Positions 51,589 to 60,104 of a DNA stretch of 64,000 nt are shown piece after piece. The notes under the pieces are model-generated. The model did no database searches. It was not told the DNA's origin and saw only the letters and a program-made list of their open reading frames with translations. This stretch comes from Nonomuraea angiospora (lineage in GTDB: Bacteria; Actinomycetota; Actinomycetes; Streptosporangiales; Streptosporangiaceae): assembly GCF_014873145.1 (NCBI RefSeq), contig NZ_JADBEK010000001.1, positions 5,642,001 to 5,706,000 on the forward strand, read 5' to 3'. Each line of letters opens with the position of its first letter. The first letter of the stretch is position 1. Both the position numbers and the translations under genes were made by a program.

Positions 51589-52179
51589 GTGAAAGAGGAA
51601 CCGGTCAGACAGCGACTGCTCGCCGAGGCGACCCGTCTGTTCGCCGAGCGCGGCTTCGAGAGCACCTCCGTACAGGAGATCGTCGTGGCGGCCGGCGTCA
51701 CCAAGGGCGCCATGTACCACTACTTCGACTCCAAGGACGACCTGCTGCACGAGATCTACGGCCGGGTGCTGCGCATGCAGATGGACCGGCTGACGCGGAT
51801 CGCCGACGGTCCCGGCGACGTGCGGGAGCGCCTGTACCGGGCCGCGGCCGACGTCGTGGAGACCACGGCCGCGAACCTGGACGACTCCAAGATCTTCTTC
51901 AGGTCGATGCACCTGCTCGCGCCCGAGACGCAGAAGAGCGTGCGCGCCGAGCGCCGCCGCTACCACGAGCGCTTCCGCGGCCTCGTGGCCGAGGGCCAGC
52001 GCGAGGGCGTCCTCAGCGACCGGGTCCCGGCGGAGCTGGTCGTCGACTACTTCTTCGGCTCGGTGCACCACCTGGGCTCGTGGTTCCACGTGGACGGGCC
52101 ACTGACCGGAGCCCAGGTGGGCAGGCACTTCGCCGACCTGCTGCTCACCTCACTCGGGGCCGGGCACGTCGACGAGTGA
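51589..52179 (+). CDS. TetR-family regulator, probable controller of the acyl-CoA dehydrogenase operon
   Basis: 196 residues, GTG start with AGGGGG upstream. HTH region: RLLAEATRLFAERGFESTSV, QEIVVAAGVTKGAMYHYF followed by DSKDDLLHEI, the most common TetR form. The ligand domain (ETTAANLDDSKIFFRSMHLL, VDYFFGSVHHLGSWFHV) resembles those of fatty-acid-type TetR regulators. Its 3' end overlaps the convergent dehydrogenase gene by 30 bp. A matching palindrome occurs in front of this gene and of the dehydrogenase operon, so autoregulation plus repression of the operon with an acyl-CoA as inducer is inferred. Confidence 0.92.
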   Translation: MKEEPVRQRLLAEATRLFAERGFESTSVQEIVVAAGVTKGAMYHYFDSKDDLLHEIYGRVLRMQMDRLTRIADGPGDVRERLYRAAADVVETTAANLDDSKIFFRSMHLLAPETQKSVRAERRRYHERFRGLVAEGQREGVLSDRVPAELVVDYFFGSVHHLGSWFHVDGPLTGAQVGRHFADLLLTSLGAGHVDE

Positions 52180-53190
52180 GGCCAGCGCCGCGCGGTGGTC
52201 GCCGGGCGTGCCCAGTGCGATCTCCGCGGCCTTGGCGCGCTTGAGGTAGAGATGCACGGGGTGCTCCCACGTCATCCCGATCCCGCCGTGGAGCTGAAGG
52301 GCCTCTTCGGCGGCGTGTACGGCCACGCCCGCGTTCCACGACTGGGCCACGGCCACGGAGACCGCCGAGCCGTCGGTCGCGGCGCTCCGGGCGGCGGCCC
52401 TGGCCCGTACGACGTCCAGCCACAGGTCCGCCAGCCGGTGCTTGATCGCCTGGAAGGAGCCGATCGGCCGGGCGAACTGGTGGCGTTCCCTGACGTGGGC
52501 GAGCGTCGTGTCGAGGCACCATTCGGCCACCCCGAGCTGCTCGGACGCCAGCAGCCCCGCCCCGAACCTGAGCACCTCGGCCAGGTCGCACTCCCCCACG
52601 TCCCTGGCCTCGGCCCCGTCGAAGGTGACGGTCGCGACGGGCCTGGTCTGGTCGAGCGACGGCACCGCCTGGACGAGCGCGCCCCCTTCCACGGCGTGGA
52701 GCCTGCCGCCGACGGGCACCAGCAGCACGTCGGCCACGTCGGCCCCGGCCACCCCGGCGACGGTCCCGGTCAGCCGCCCGTCCTCGAGCCGCACGGCCGC
52801 GCCCGTCCGGTACGGGGAGGCCGCGAACGGCACGGCGAGGGCGGCGGTCTTCCTGCCCTCGGCCAGCTCCTCCAGCAGGGTGTCACCGGTCGCCAGCAGC
52901 GCGCGGGTGGCCAGCACCGAGCTGGTGAAGAACGGCACCGGCGCCACGCCCCTGCCCAGCTCCTCCAGCACGACGGCCGCCTCGCTGGCCGACGCCCCGG
53001 CGCCGCCGTACTGCTCGGGGATGAGCAGCCCGGCCACCCCGATCTCGCCCGCCAGCGTCTTCCACAGGTCCAGGTCATACGGCTCGGACTCGATGCGCTT
53101 GAGCACGGCGGCGGGCGGGCAGCGGTCGGCGAGCAGCCCGCGCACCGCGGCCCGCAGCTCCTCCTCGACCTCCGAGTACAGAAGAGTCAT
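52150..53190 (-). CDS. Acyl-CoA dehydrogenase family protein (short form)
   Basis: 346 residues; third gene of a three-dehydrogenase operon. Starts MTLLYSEVEEELRAAVRGLL. The N-terminal helical domain (GVAGLLIPEQYGGAGASASE), a weaker middle beta domain, and the C-terminal helical domain with RHQFARPIGSFQAIKHRLAD and ALQLHGGIGMTWEHPVHLYL are all recognisable. Length and low conservation of the middle domain suggest the non-catalytic-like partner of a heteromeric dehydrogenase, as seen in steroid side-chain ACADs. It overlaps the upstream gene by 4 bp (stop/start). Confidence 0.93.
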   Translation of the reverse strand: MTLLYSEVEEELRAAVRGLLADRCPPAAVLKRIESEPYDLDLWKTLAGEIGVAGLLIPEQYGGAGASASEAAVVLEELGRGVAPVPFFTSSVLATRALLATGDTLLEELAEGRKTAALAVPFAASPYRTGAAVRLEDGRLTGTVAGVAGADVADVLLVPVGGRLHAVEGGALVQAVPSLDQTRPVATVTFDGAEARDVGECDLAEVLRFGAGLLASEQLGVAEWCLDTTLAHVRERHQFARPIGSFQAIKHRLADLWLDVVRARAAARSAATDGSAVSVAVAQSWNAGVAVHAAEEALQLHGGIGMTWEHPVHLYLKRAKAAEIALGTPGDHRAALASLVDVPGPE

Positions 53191-54350
53191 CGCGGCAGGT
53201 CCTTCCAGGGCACGTCCTTGTCGACGCGGGGCTCTGAGGGCAGGCCGAGCACCCGCTCGGAGATGATGTTGCGCAGGATCTCGGACGTGCCGCCCTCGAT
53301 CGAGTTGCCCTTGGCCCGCAGGTAGCGGTAGCCGGGGCCGCGGCCGTAGAAGTCGACGTCTTCCGAGCGGCGGAACGTCCAGTCGTCGTAGCCCAGGTCG
53401 CGCCCGAACTCCACCTCGAAGCCGGACAGCGCCTGGTTGAGCTTGGCGAACGACAGCTTCATGCCGGACCCCTCGGGCCCCGGCTGGCCGGCGGCGAGCT
53501 GCTCCCGCAGGCGCACCCCGGACAGGCGGGTGACCTCCGCCTCCACCCAGAGCGACAGCAGCCGCTGGTGCAGGTCGTGGGTGCGCAGCTCGGGGTGGGC
53601 GCGCCAGGAGTCGGTCACGACGCCGACCATGCCGCCGCCGCGCCGCACGGGGGCGCCGCCGATGGCGACGCGCTCGTTCATCAGCGTGGTCTGCGCGACC
53701 CGCCAGCCGTCGCCGACCTCGCCGAGCCGCAGGTCGTCGGGGAGCCGCACGCCGGTCAGGAACACCTCGTTGAACTCGGCCTCACCGGTGATCTGCCGCA
53801 GCGGCCGCACCTCGACGCCCGGGGCGTGCATGTCGCAGATGAAGTACGTCATGCCGCGGTGTTTCGGCACGTCCGGGTCGGTACGGGTGACGAGGATCGC
53901 CCACCTGGAGTGATGGGCGCCGGACGTCCACACCTTCTGGCCATCGACGACCCATTCGTCCCCGTCCTTGACGGCACGGGTCGCGAGCGTGGCCAGGTCG
54001 GACCCCGCGCCGGGCTCGCTGAAGAGCTGGCACCAGATCTCCTCGCCGGTCCACAGCGGCCGGAGGAAGCGGCGTTTCTGCTCCTCCGTCCCGAACGCCA
54101 GGATCGTCGGGGCCGCCATCCCGAGCCCGATGCCCTGGACGCCGGCGTTGAGCTCCGGCGTGCCGGCCAGCTCCCGCTCGACGACCTGTTGCAGCTCCCG
54201 CGACACGCCCAGCCCGCCGAGCCCTTCGGGGAACCACACCCAGGCCAGCCCCGCGTCGAACCTCGCCCGCAGGAACTCCAGCCGATCCCCGTCCGGATCG
54301 TGCTCCGCGAGGAACGCCGCGACGCGCTCCTTGATCTCCGCCTCGTTCAC
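53187..54350 (-). CDS. Acyl-CoA dehydrogenase family protein
   Basis: 387 residues from GTG at 54350 (VNEAEIKERVAAFLAEHDPD), overlapping the stop of the preceding dehydrogenase gene (GTGA); upstream frame is antisense to that gene. FAD-binding block WCQLFSEPGAGSDLATLATR, VVDGQKVWTSGAHHSRWAIL, and C-terminal YRYLRAKGNSIEGGTSEILR followed by NIISERVLGLP. A full-length flavoprotein dehydrogenase, probably pairing with the short form downstream. The substrate is likely a branched or steroid-like acyl-CoA, by analogy to paired ACADs; this is inference. Confidence 0.94.
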   Translation of the reverse strand: MNEAEIKERVAAFLAEHDPDGDRLEFLRARFDAGLAWVWFPEGLGGLGVSRELQQVVERELAGTPELNAGVQGIGLGMAAPTILAFGTEEQKRRFLRPLWTGEEIWCQLFSEPGAGSDLATLATRAVKDGDEWVVDGQKVWTSGAHHSRWAILVTRTDPDVPKHRGMTYFICDMHAPGVEVRPLRQITGEAEFNEVFLTGVRLPDDLRLGEVGDGWRVAQTTLMNERVAIGGAPVRRGGGMVGVVTDSWRAHPELRTHDLHQRLLSLWVEAEVTRLSGVRLREQLAAGQPGPEGSGMKLSFAKLNQALSGFEVEFGRDLGYDDWTFRRSEDVDFYGRGPGYRYLRAKGNSIEGGTSEILRNIISERVLGLPSEPRVDKDVPWKDLPR

Positions 54351-55549
54351 ATGTACCTCTTCAGCTCGCGATAGGCCAGGGACCGCTTGTGCACCTCGTC
54401 GGGACCGTCCGCCAGGCGCAGCGAGCGGGCGCCCGCCCAGAGCGCCGCCAGCGGGAAGTCCTGCGAGACGCCGCCCGCGCCGTGCACCTGGACGGCCTTG
54501 TCCAGGATCCACTCCACGGCGATGGGAGTGGAGATCTTGATGGCCTGGATCTCGGTGTGCGCGCCCTGGTTGCCCACCGTGTCCATCAGCCAGGCGGTCT
54601 TGAGCACGAGCAGGCGTAGCTCCTCGATCCTGATCCGCGACTCGGCGATCCAGTCCTGGATCACACCCTGCTGGGCGACGGGCTTGCCGAACGTCGTCCT
54701 GGCCAGCGCCCGCCTGCACATCAGCTCCACGGCGCGCTCGGCCATGCCGATCAGGCGCATGCAGTGGTGGATGCGGCCGGGGCCGAGCCGGGCCTGGGCG
54801 ATGGCGAAGCCGCCGCCCTCCTCGCCGATCAGGTTCTCCACGGGGACGCGCACGTCCTCGAACACGATCTCGGCGTGGCCGCCGTGGTCGGCGTCGGTGT
54901 AGCCGAAGACGTGCATGCCGCGCTTGATGTGCAGCCCGGGGGTGTCACGGGGCACCAGGATCATGCTCTGCTGGCGGTGCGTGGGCGCGGCCGGGTTCGT
55001 CTTGCCCATGACGATGAAGATCTTGCAGTTGGGGTTCATCGCGCCGGAGATGAACCACTTGCGGCCGTTGATGACGTACTCGCCGCCGTCCCGGACGATG
55101 GAGGTGGCGATGTTGGTGGCGTCCGAGGAGGCCACGTCGGGCTCCGTCATCGCGAAGGCGGAGCGGATCTCCCCGTCGAGCAGCGGCCGCAGCCACTCCT
55201 TGCGCTGCCACTCGCTGCCGAACATGGACAAAACCTCCATGTTCCCGGTGTCGGGCGCGGCGCAGTTGGTGGCCGTCGGGGCGATGGTGGGACTGCGGCC
55301 CATGATCTCCGCCAGCGGCGCGTACTGGAGGTTCGTCAGGCCGGCGCCGTGCTCGCCCGGGAGGAACAGGTTCCACAGGCCGCGCTTCCTGGCCTCGTCC
55401 TTGAGGTCCTCCATGAGGGGCGGCGGGCTCCAGCCGCTGATCGCCGCCTGCTCCTCGAAGGGGGCCTCGGCGGGATAGACGCATTCCTCCATGAAAAGCA
55501 GCAGTCGTTCGCGCAGGTCCTCGGTGACGCTGTCAAAGGCGAAGTCCAT
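54347..55549 (-). CDS. Acyl-CoA dehydrogenase family protein
   Basis: 400 residues from ATG at 55549 (MDFAFDSVTEDLRERLLLFM); the longer open frame upstream crosses the operator and the divergent GNAT gene and is not coding. Typical blocks: FAMTEPDVASSDATNIATSI, YVINGRKWFISGAMNPNCKI, RLGPGRIHHCMRLIGMAERA, VQVHGAGGVSQDFPLAALWA. It is of the ACAD11-like/FadE-type bacterial group. First gene of the operon, which starts downstream of the palindrome at 55561-55576. Confidence 0.95.
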   Translation of the reverse strand: MDFAFDSVTEDLRERLLLFMEECVYPAEAPFEEQAAISGWSPPPLMEDLKDEARKRGLWNLFLPGEHGAGLTNLQYAPLAEIMGRSPTIAPTATNCAAPDTGNMEVLSMFGSEWQRKEWLRPLLDGEIRSAFAMTEPDVASSDATNIATSIVRDGGEYVINGRKWFISGAMNPNCKIFIVMGKTNPAAPTHRQQSMILVPRDTPGLHIKRGMHVFGYTDADHGGHAEIVFEDVRVPVENLIGEEGGGFAIAQARLGPGRIHHCMRLIGMAERAVELMCRRALARTTFGKPVAQQGVIQDWIAESRIRIEELRLLVLKTAWLMDTVGNQGAHTEIQAIKISTPIAVEWILDKAVQVHGAGGVSQDFPLAALWAGARSLRLADGPDEVHKRSLAYRELKRYM

Positions 55550-55560
55550 GCCTGCGAGCC

Positions 55561-55576
55561 TACCGACCGGCCGGTA
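55561..55576. promoter_or_regulatory. Palindromic operator upstream of the acyl-CoA dehydrogenase operon
   Basis: TACCGACCGGCCGGTA, a near-perfect palindrome 12 bp from the first dehydrogenase start, matches the element in front of the TetR gene at 51545-51560 in 13 of 16 positions, and both are followed by TG. Confidence 0.65.
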
Positions 55577-55658
55577 TGAGTGTCGACAGGTGGTTCCCCA
55601 CAAAAAGGTGCAGGTGGCCATAATCAGGACTTCGCGGGCGCCCCTAGAGTTGCCTGCC

Positions 55659-56234
55659 ATGACCGCGAAGCTGCCCGTCCCCGTGGTGCTCGAGAACGGC
55701 GTCGTCCGGCTCGAACCGCTCACCCTCGACCACGTTCCCGACCTGTTCGCCGCCTCCGGGGGCGACGAGGAGGTCTGGCGCTGGCTGCCCGCGCCCGCGC
55801 CGCGTTCCGAGGAGGAGCTGGGGAAGCTCGCCCTGGGGCTGATGACCGACGACAACCACGTCCCCTTCGCGGTGGTGCCCAAGGAGAGCGGGCGGGCCGT
55901 GGGCTGGACCACGTACGCCGACGTGCCGGGCTTCGAGGCGAGCATCGAGATCGGCTGGACGTGGTACGGCCGGGCGGTCTGGCGCACGGCCGTGAACACC
56001 GGCTGCAAGGTCCTGCTCATCGACCACGCCTTCGCCCTCGGCTACAACCGCGTCCTGCTCAAGACCGACCACCTCAACCTCCGGTCGCAGAACGCCATCA
56101 AGCGCATCGGCGGGGTCCACGAGGGGACTCTGCGGCGGCATCGCAGGCGGCCGGACGGCACCTGGCGCGACACGGTCTATTTCGGCATCCTCGAAGAGGA
56201 GTGGCCGCAGCACCGGGCCCGCTTGGACCGTTAA
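55659..56234 (+). CDS. GNAT-family N-acetyltransferase (RimJ/RimL-like)
   Basis: 191 residues from ATG at 55659. Blocks: VRLEPLTLDHVPDLFAASGG, AVGWTTYADVPGFEASIEIG, WTWYGRAVWRTAVNTGCKVL, RVLLKTDHLNLRSQNAIKRI followed by GGVHEGTLRRH. This is the RimJ/RimL branch that acetylates protein N-termini or small amines. The canonical acetyl-CoA loop is replaced by GRAVWRTAVN, as usual in this subgroup. It lies 8 bp upstream of the pseudokinase gene and may share its transcript. Confidence 0.92.
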   Translation: MTAKLPVPVVLENGVVRLEPLTLDHVPDLFAASGGDEEVWRWLPAPAPRSEEELGKLALGLMTDDNHVPFAVVPKESGRAVGWTTYADVPGFEASIEIGWTWYGRAVWRTAVNTGCKVLLIDHAFALGYNRVLLKTDHLNLRSQNAIKRIGGVHEGTLRRHRRRPDGTWRDTVYFGILEEEWPQHRARLDR

Positions 56235-56241
56235 GGGGTGT

Positions 56242-58653
56242 ATGACTGATCGGCTGGGAGGCTACTGGCTCGGCGCCCGGCTCGACGGCGGCGGGCACGT
56301 CATCGTCCGCGAGGCCTACGACGAGTCGGGCACGCGGCATGCGCTGGGAGTGCCCTGCCTGCCGGACGCCGAGGCCCGCACCAGGCTCGCCGCCGCCGCC
56401 GCGGCGGCCGCGCGCGTGCGGTCGCTGTCGGTCGCCGGGCTGACGGAGGCCCGCCTGGACGGCGAGCCGCCCTACCTGGTCAGCGAGTACGTCCCGGGCC
56501 CCACCCTGCGGCAGGTCGTCGACCGGCACGGCCCGTACACGGGCGACGCCCTCTACCACCTGGCCACCGCCGTGGCCACCGCGCTGGCCGCCGCGCACGA
56601 GGCGGGCGCGGTCCACGGATCGCTCACCCCCGACAAGGTCGTCCTGGGCACCGAGGGGCCGCGCCTGGTCGGCCTGGGCTGGGGCCTGTCCCGTGAGCCC
56701 GCGGAACCGGCCGCGGACGTGCGCGACTGGGGGCGGCTGCTGATCTTCGCCGCCTACGGCCCGGACGCGCCGTCGGACCACGGCGAGCGGCTGGACCGCC
56801 TGTTACGCGGGCTGGTGGCCGCCGCGCTGCAGCGTGATCCCGAACGCCGCCCGAGCGCCCGCCAGCTCCTCCTCTCCCTCCTCGACGCCCCGCAGTCCCA
56901 GCAGGGCCGCCTGCTGCCCCCCGAGCCCGTCTCCGACCCGCCGCTGGGCGCCCGCGCCGAGACCGTGTACGCGCGGCTCACCCCGGCCGAGCAGGACCTG
57001 GTGCCGGAGGTCTTCCTCCGCCTGGTCGACCTGGACTCCGACGGCTCCGACACCATCGTCACCGCCTCCAGAGCCGACCTGGTCGCCGGCCGCGCCCCCG
57101 ACGAGGTGAGCTCGATCGACGGGGTGCTGGAGGCGTACGGCAAGGCAGGTCTCCTCACCCACCGCCCTGAGGATGACGGCTCGCTGGCGATCACGTACGC
57201 GGCGCTCCTGCGGGCCTGGCCGCGGTTGCACGAGTGGCTGGACGGCGAGCGCGACGGGCTGGCCGTACACAGGGAGCTGGCGCGGGCGGCGCGGCGGTGG
57301 GAGGCCGGCGGGCGGCGGGAGGCGGCGCTGTTGCAGGGGGAGCCGCTGGACCGGGCCCTGGCGTGGGCGGCCGGCGGGCGGCGGCGGGTGACACTGAGCG
57401 CCGGCGAGCAGACGTTCCTGGACGCGGGGCTCGCGGGGGTGCGCAGGAGATCGCGCCGGCGGTGGACGGTCATGGCGGGGCTGCTGTCGGTGGTGGTACT
57501 GCTCGCTCTGTGGCAGCGGGGCGCCGCCGACGGGCGGCTGGACCAGGCGATGGCGAAGGTGGCGGCATCCAGGGCGGAGGCGCTGCGGCTGGCGGACCCG
57601 GTGACGGCCCGCAAGCTCAGCCTCGCCGCGTGGCGCCTGGCCCCGATCCCCGAGGCGCGGCGGGCGTTGACGTCGGCGGATCCGGCGGTGGACGTGTTCG
57701 CCGACCCGTACGCGGGCCCCCGCTCCCTCCACGCCATCAGCGACGACGGCTCCCGCCTCGCCGCGCTCGACGAGGGGACCCTGCGGGTCTACGACATCCC
57801 CTCCCGCCGCCAGGTCGCCCGGACGGCGGGCCCGGTCCAGTCCGTACGCGCCATGGCCTGGTCCCCCGACGGCCACACGCTGGCCCTCGTCGGCGTCGAC
57901 CGCTCCTACCTCTGGGACACCACCTCCGGCGACGGCGTCGGCCCGCCCTTCGGCCGCGGCCTCGGCGCACCCGGCGAACAGTCGGCGTGGTTCAGCCCGG
58001 GCGGCGGCCTGCTGTTCGCGGCGGCCCGGCTGTCGGGCGAGCGCTGGGCGTGGAACCTGAGGGCGCGGCGAGCCGCGTACGTGGGCGAGTACGCGGTGGT
58101 GGGCCCCGGGGACCGGGTGGCGCTGGTCTTCGCGGGCAGACGTTCGGAGCTGCGCCGCCCGCCCCGGCCGTCCCCCGCGCCCTGGCTGGACCGGATGCCG
58201 TGGGAGTACACGACATTCGCCCCGGACGGCGAGCGGGTGGCGATCGCCGAGGAGAGCGGGATCCAGATCTACGACCTCGGCGGAGTGCCGACCCGGTCCA
58301 CCCGGCTGCGCCCCTCGCCGGGCCACCTGCGCTTCAGCCCGGACGGTCGGCTGCTCGTCAGCACGGACAGCGATCGGGTACGGGTCTGGCGCCTCGACGA
58401 CGGCAGCGGCACGCCGGTGGCCGACAGGGCGGTGCCCACGGCCGGTGTGGACCGGGCGGCGCAGGCCACGGTCACCGGGGACGGCCGGTGGCTGCGGGTC
58501 CTGGCCGGACACGGAATCGTGCTGACCATCGATCTGGAACGCGGGCCGGCGCCCCGGGATCAGGCCGCCTACATCTGCTCCACGTACGGCGCCCTCTCCC
58601 CGCGGGAGTGGTCCTGGCACCTGCCCGAACTACCGCACCGCGACACCTGCTGA
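56242..58653 (+). CDS. Pseudokinase / STAND-like / WD40 fusion protein
   Basis: 803 residues. Residues 1-215 have a Hanks-kinase outline (YLVSEYVPGPTLRQVVDRHG, LATAVATALAAAHEAGAVHG) but catalytic positions are lost: HRDLKPxN is HGSLTPDKV near 126, DFG is GLGWG, and no AxK lysine or Gly-rich loop is seen. Residues about 230-400 match the winged-helix tail of nSTAND proteins (ARLTPAEQDLVPEVFLRLVD, ALLRAWPRLHEWLDGERDGL) without the P-loop ATPase. A membrane segment (about 407-424, VMAGLLSVVVLLALW) precedes a WD40-like propeller (AMAWSPDGHTLALVG, FAPDGERVAIAEES, LRFSPDGRLLVSTD). Probably a membrane-bound scaffold or sensor. Confidence 0.82.
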   Translation: MTDRLGGYWLGARLDGGGHVIVREAYDESGTRHALGVPCLPDAEARTRLAAAAAAAARVRSLSVAGLTEARLDGEPPYLVSEYVPGPTLRQVVDRHGPYTGDALYHLATAVATALAAAHEAGAVHGSLTPDKVVLGTEGPRLVGLGWGLSREPAEPAADVRDWGRLLIFAAYGPDAPSDHGERLDRLLRGLVAAALQRDPERRPSARQLLLSLLDAPQSQQGRLLPPEPVSDPPLGARAETVYARLTPAEQDLVPEVFLRLVDLDSDGSDTIVTASRADLVAGRAPDEVSSIDGVLEAYGKAGLLTHRPEDDGSLAITYAALLRAWPRLHEWLDGERDGLAVHRELARAARRWEAGGRREAALLQGEPLDRALAWAAGGRRRVTLSAGEQTFLDAGLAGVRRRSRRRWTVMAGLLSVVVLLALWQRGAADGRLDQAMAKVAASRAEALRLADPVTARKLSLAAWRLAPIPEARRALTSADPAVDVFADPYAGPRSLHAISDDGSRLAALDEGTLRVYDIPSRRQVARTAGPVQSVRAMAWSPDGHTLALVGVDRSYLWDTTSGDGVGPPFGRGLGAPGEQSAWFSPGGGLLFAAARLSGERWAWNLRARRAAYVGEYAVVGPGDRVALVFAGRRSELRRPPRPSPAPWLDRMPWEYTTFAPDGERVAIAEESGIQIYDLGGVPTRSTRLRPSPGHLRFSPDGRLLVSTDSDRVRVWRLDDGSGTPVADRAVPTAGVDRAAQATVTGDGRWLRVLAGHGIVLTIDLERGPAPRDQAAYICSTYGALSPREWSWHLPELPHRDTC

Positions 58654-58657
58654 CGGG

Positions 58658-59539
58658 TCAGCCGGCCTGGGAGCTCGCGGACACCGGCTCGGGGGCAGGT
58701 TTCGAGGCCGGGGCGGGACGGGAGTGGTCGGGGGCGAGGCGGCCCAGGGTGATCGTGCCGCCGATGGTGAGCGCGCCGGCCAGGATGGCGGGGATCGCGG
58801 TGGAGGGGTTGGTGGGCAGGGGTTCGCCGAGGAGGATCACACCGGCGAGGACCGAGGTGATGGGGTCGATGACCTGCACGCCGGCGTAGGCGATGCCGAA
58901 GTAGCCGACCGCGTAGGAGCGCTGCAACAGCACCACCGCGCAGACCAGCAGCACGGGCACGGCGAGCGTGAACCAGTGCACCAGCCGGCCCCAGTCCCCC
59001 TGCATGCCGCCCCCGACGACCCGGACGAACGTGGACACGCTCGCCGTCACCACGCCCGCGCCCACGGACAGCAGTAACGCCCTGTTCGGCCCGTGCACCC
59101 GGGTCGCGAGGAGCTGCGTCACCAGGACGATCAGGCCGATCACGGCCACGAACACGAGCGCGGCGCCGTCGCTCAGGTGCGGCGTCACGTTGTGGTGCGG
59201 CACCAGGAGCATGAGCCAGAGCAGGCCCACGGCCACCGCGATCGAGCCGAAGATCTCCGCGCGGTACGGCTTGCGCCCGTACATGAACGCGGCCAGCGGC
59301 ACGGCGAACACCAGCGTGGCGACGCTGATCGGCTGGACGGCCACCAGCGGCGCGAAACTCAGCGCCACGGCGTGCAGGCAGGCGCCGGTGAGGCCGATGG
59401 CGCCGCCGATCAACCAGCGGGGGCGCCTGGCCAGCTTGAGCGTGGCGCCCGCGGCCACGGCCTCATACTGCTGCAGGGCCGCGCCGAGTGCGTATCCAAG
59501 CGCTCCCACCAGGGCGATGATCAGACCGACCCAGGTCAT
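58658..59539 (-). CDS. DMT-superfamily transporter
   Basis: 293 residues with nine to ten membrane segments (MTWVGLIIALVGALGYALGA, LIGGAIGLTGACLHAVAL, IGLIVLVTQLL, VLLVCAVVLLQRSYAVG) and a Pro/Ala-rich cytoplasmic tail. The repeat structure and conserved APLVAVQPISVATLVFAVPL and GVQVIDPITSVLAGVILLGE are typical of actinobacterial DMT proteins of the NIPA-like/EamA type. Substrate unknown. Convergent with the pseudokinase gene (4 bp between the stops). Confidence 0.9.
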   Translation of the reverse strand: MTWVGLIIALVGALGYALGAALQQYEAVAAGATLKLARRPRWLIGGAIGLTGACLHAVALSFAPLVAVQPISVATLVFAVPLAAFMYGRKPYRAEIFGSIAVAVGLLWLMLLVPHHNVTPHLSDGAALVFVAVIGLIVLVTQLLATRVHGPNRALLLSVGAGVVTASVSTFVRVVGGGMQGDWGRLVHWFTLAVPVLLVCAVVLLQRSYAVGYFGIAYAGVQVIDPITSVLAGVILLGEPLPTNPSTAIPAILAGALTIGGTITLGRLAPDHSRPAPASKPAPEPVSASSQAG

Positions 59540-59684
59540 GGGCGTCCGCGCAGGGGCATGGATCCTTCCAAGAGCATTGCTCTAGCTTATGAGGGAAGCG
59601 AAGCTGGCGAATCATACTTTTGGTGGATCGTTCGGGTGGGAGCTGCTCCCGGCCAGCACACATGTGTGACCGGGTGGGAAGAGG

Positions 59685-60059
59685 TCAGGAGCGCTCGGGG
59701 CAGACGCAGAACAGGTGCCCGGCGGGGTCCTGGAGGACGATCCAGCCGACGCCGTCCTCCGTGATCCCCGGCTGGAACTCCGGCTTCGTGGCGCCCAGCG
59801 CGACGTACTCCTCCGCCGCCTTCTCCACGTCCGGCACCCGGAAGTCCAGGTGGAACTGCTTGTCCGGGCTCGGCCAGGTCACCGGCTTGCGGTCGGGGAT
59901 CCGGCCGAAGTAGATGCTGGTGGTCCCGTTTCCCACGGCCGCGTACTCGTCCTCCGCGTACTGGATCTCCCACCCCGTGATCTCGTGGTAGAACTCGGCC
60001 AGTTTCTTGGGCTCCGCGCAGTCGAGGGTGACGGCCAGGAGCTTCGCTTTCGTTGTCAT
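59685..60059 (-). CDS. VOC-family (glyoxalase/bleomycin-resistance-like) protein
   Basis: 124 residues: AKLLAVTLDCAEPKKLAEFY at the start, HLDFRVPDVEKAAEEYVALG in the middle and DGVGWIVLQDPAGHLFCVCP at the end, a normal VOC fold of two beta-alpha-beta-beta-beta modules. Candidate metal ligands are His in FHLDF and the residues of PAGHLFC. Such proteins act as dioxygenases, isomerases or drug-binding proteins; specificity cannot be told. It precedes the secA2 gene's end by about 45 bp but is a separate gene. Confidence 0.92.
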   Translation of the reverse strand: MTTKAKLLAVTLDCAEPKKLAEFYHEITGWEIQYAEDEYAAVGNGTTSIYFGRIPDRKPVTWPSPDKQFHLDFRVPDVEKAAEEYVALGATKPEFQPGITEDGVGWIVLQDPAGHLFCVCPERS

Positions 60060-60104
60060 GAGTCCAGGGTTCCAGCCATACCTGTCATCTTCTGTCAGGT
60101 ACGG

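Noticed and set aside
54347..56020. 557-codon version of the first acyl-CoA dehydrogenase
   Set aside because: The extra N-terminus crosses the operator and runs antisense to the GNAT gene; family homology begins at the ATG at 55549.
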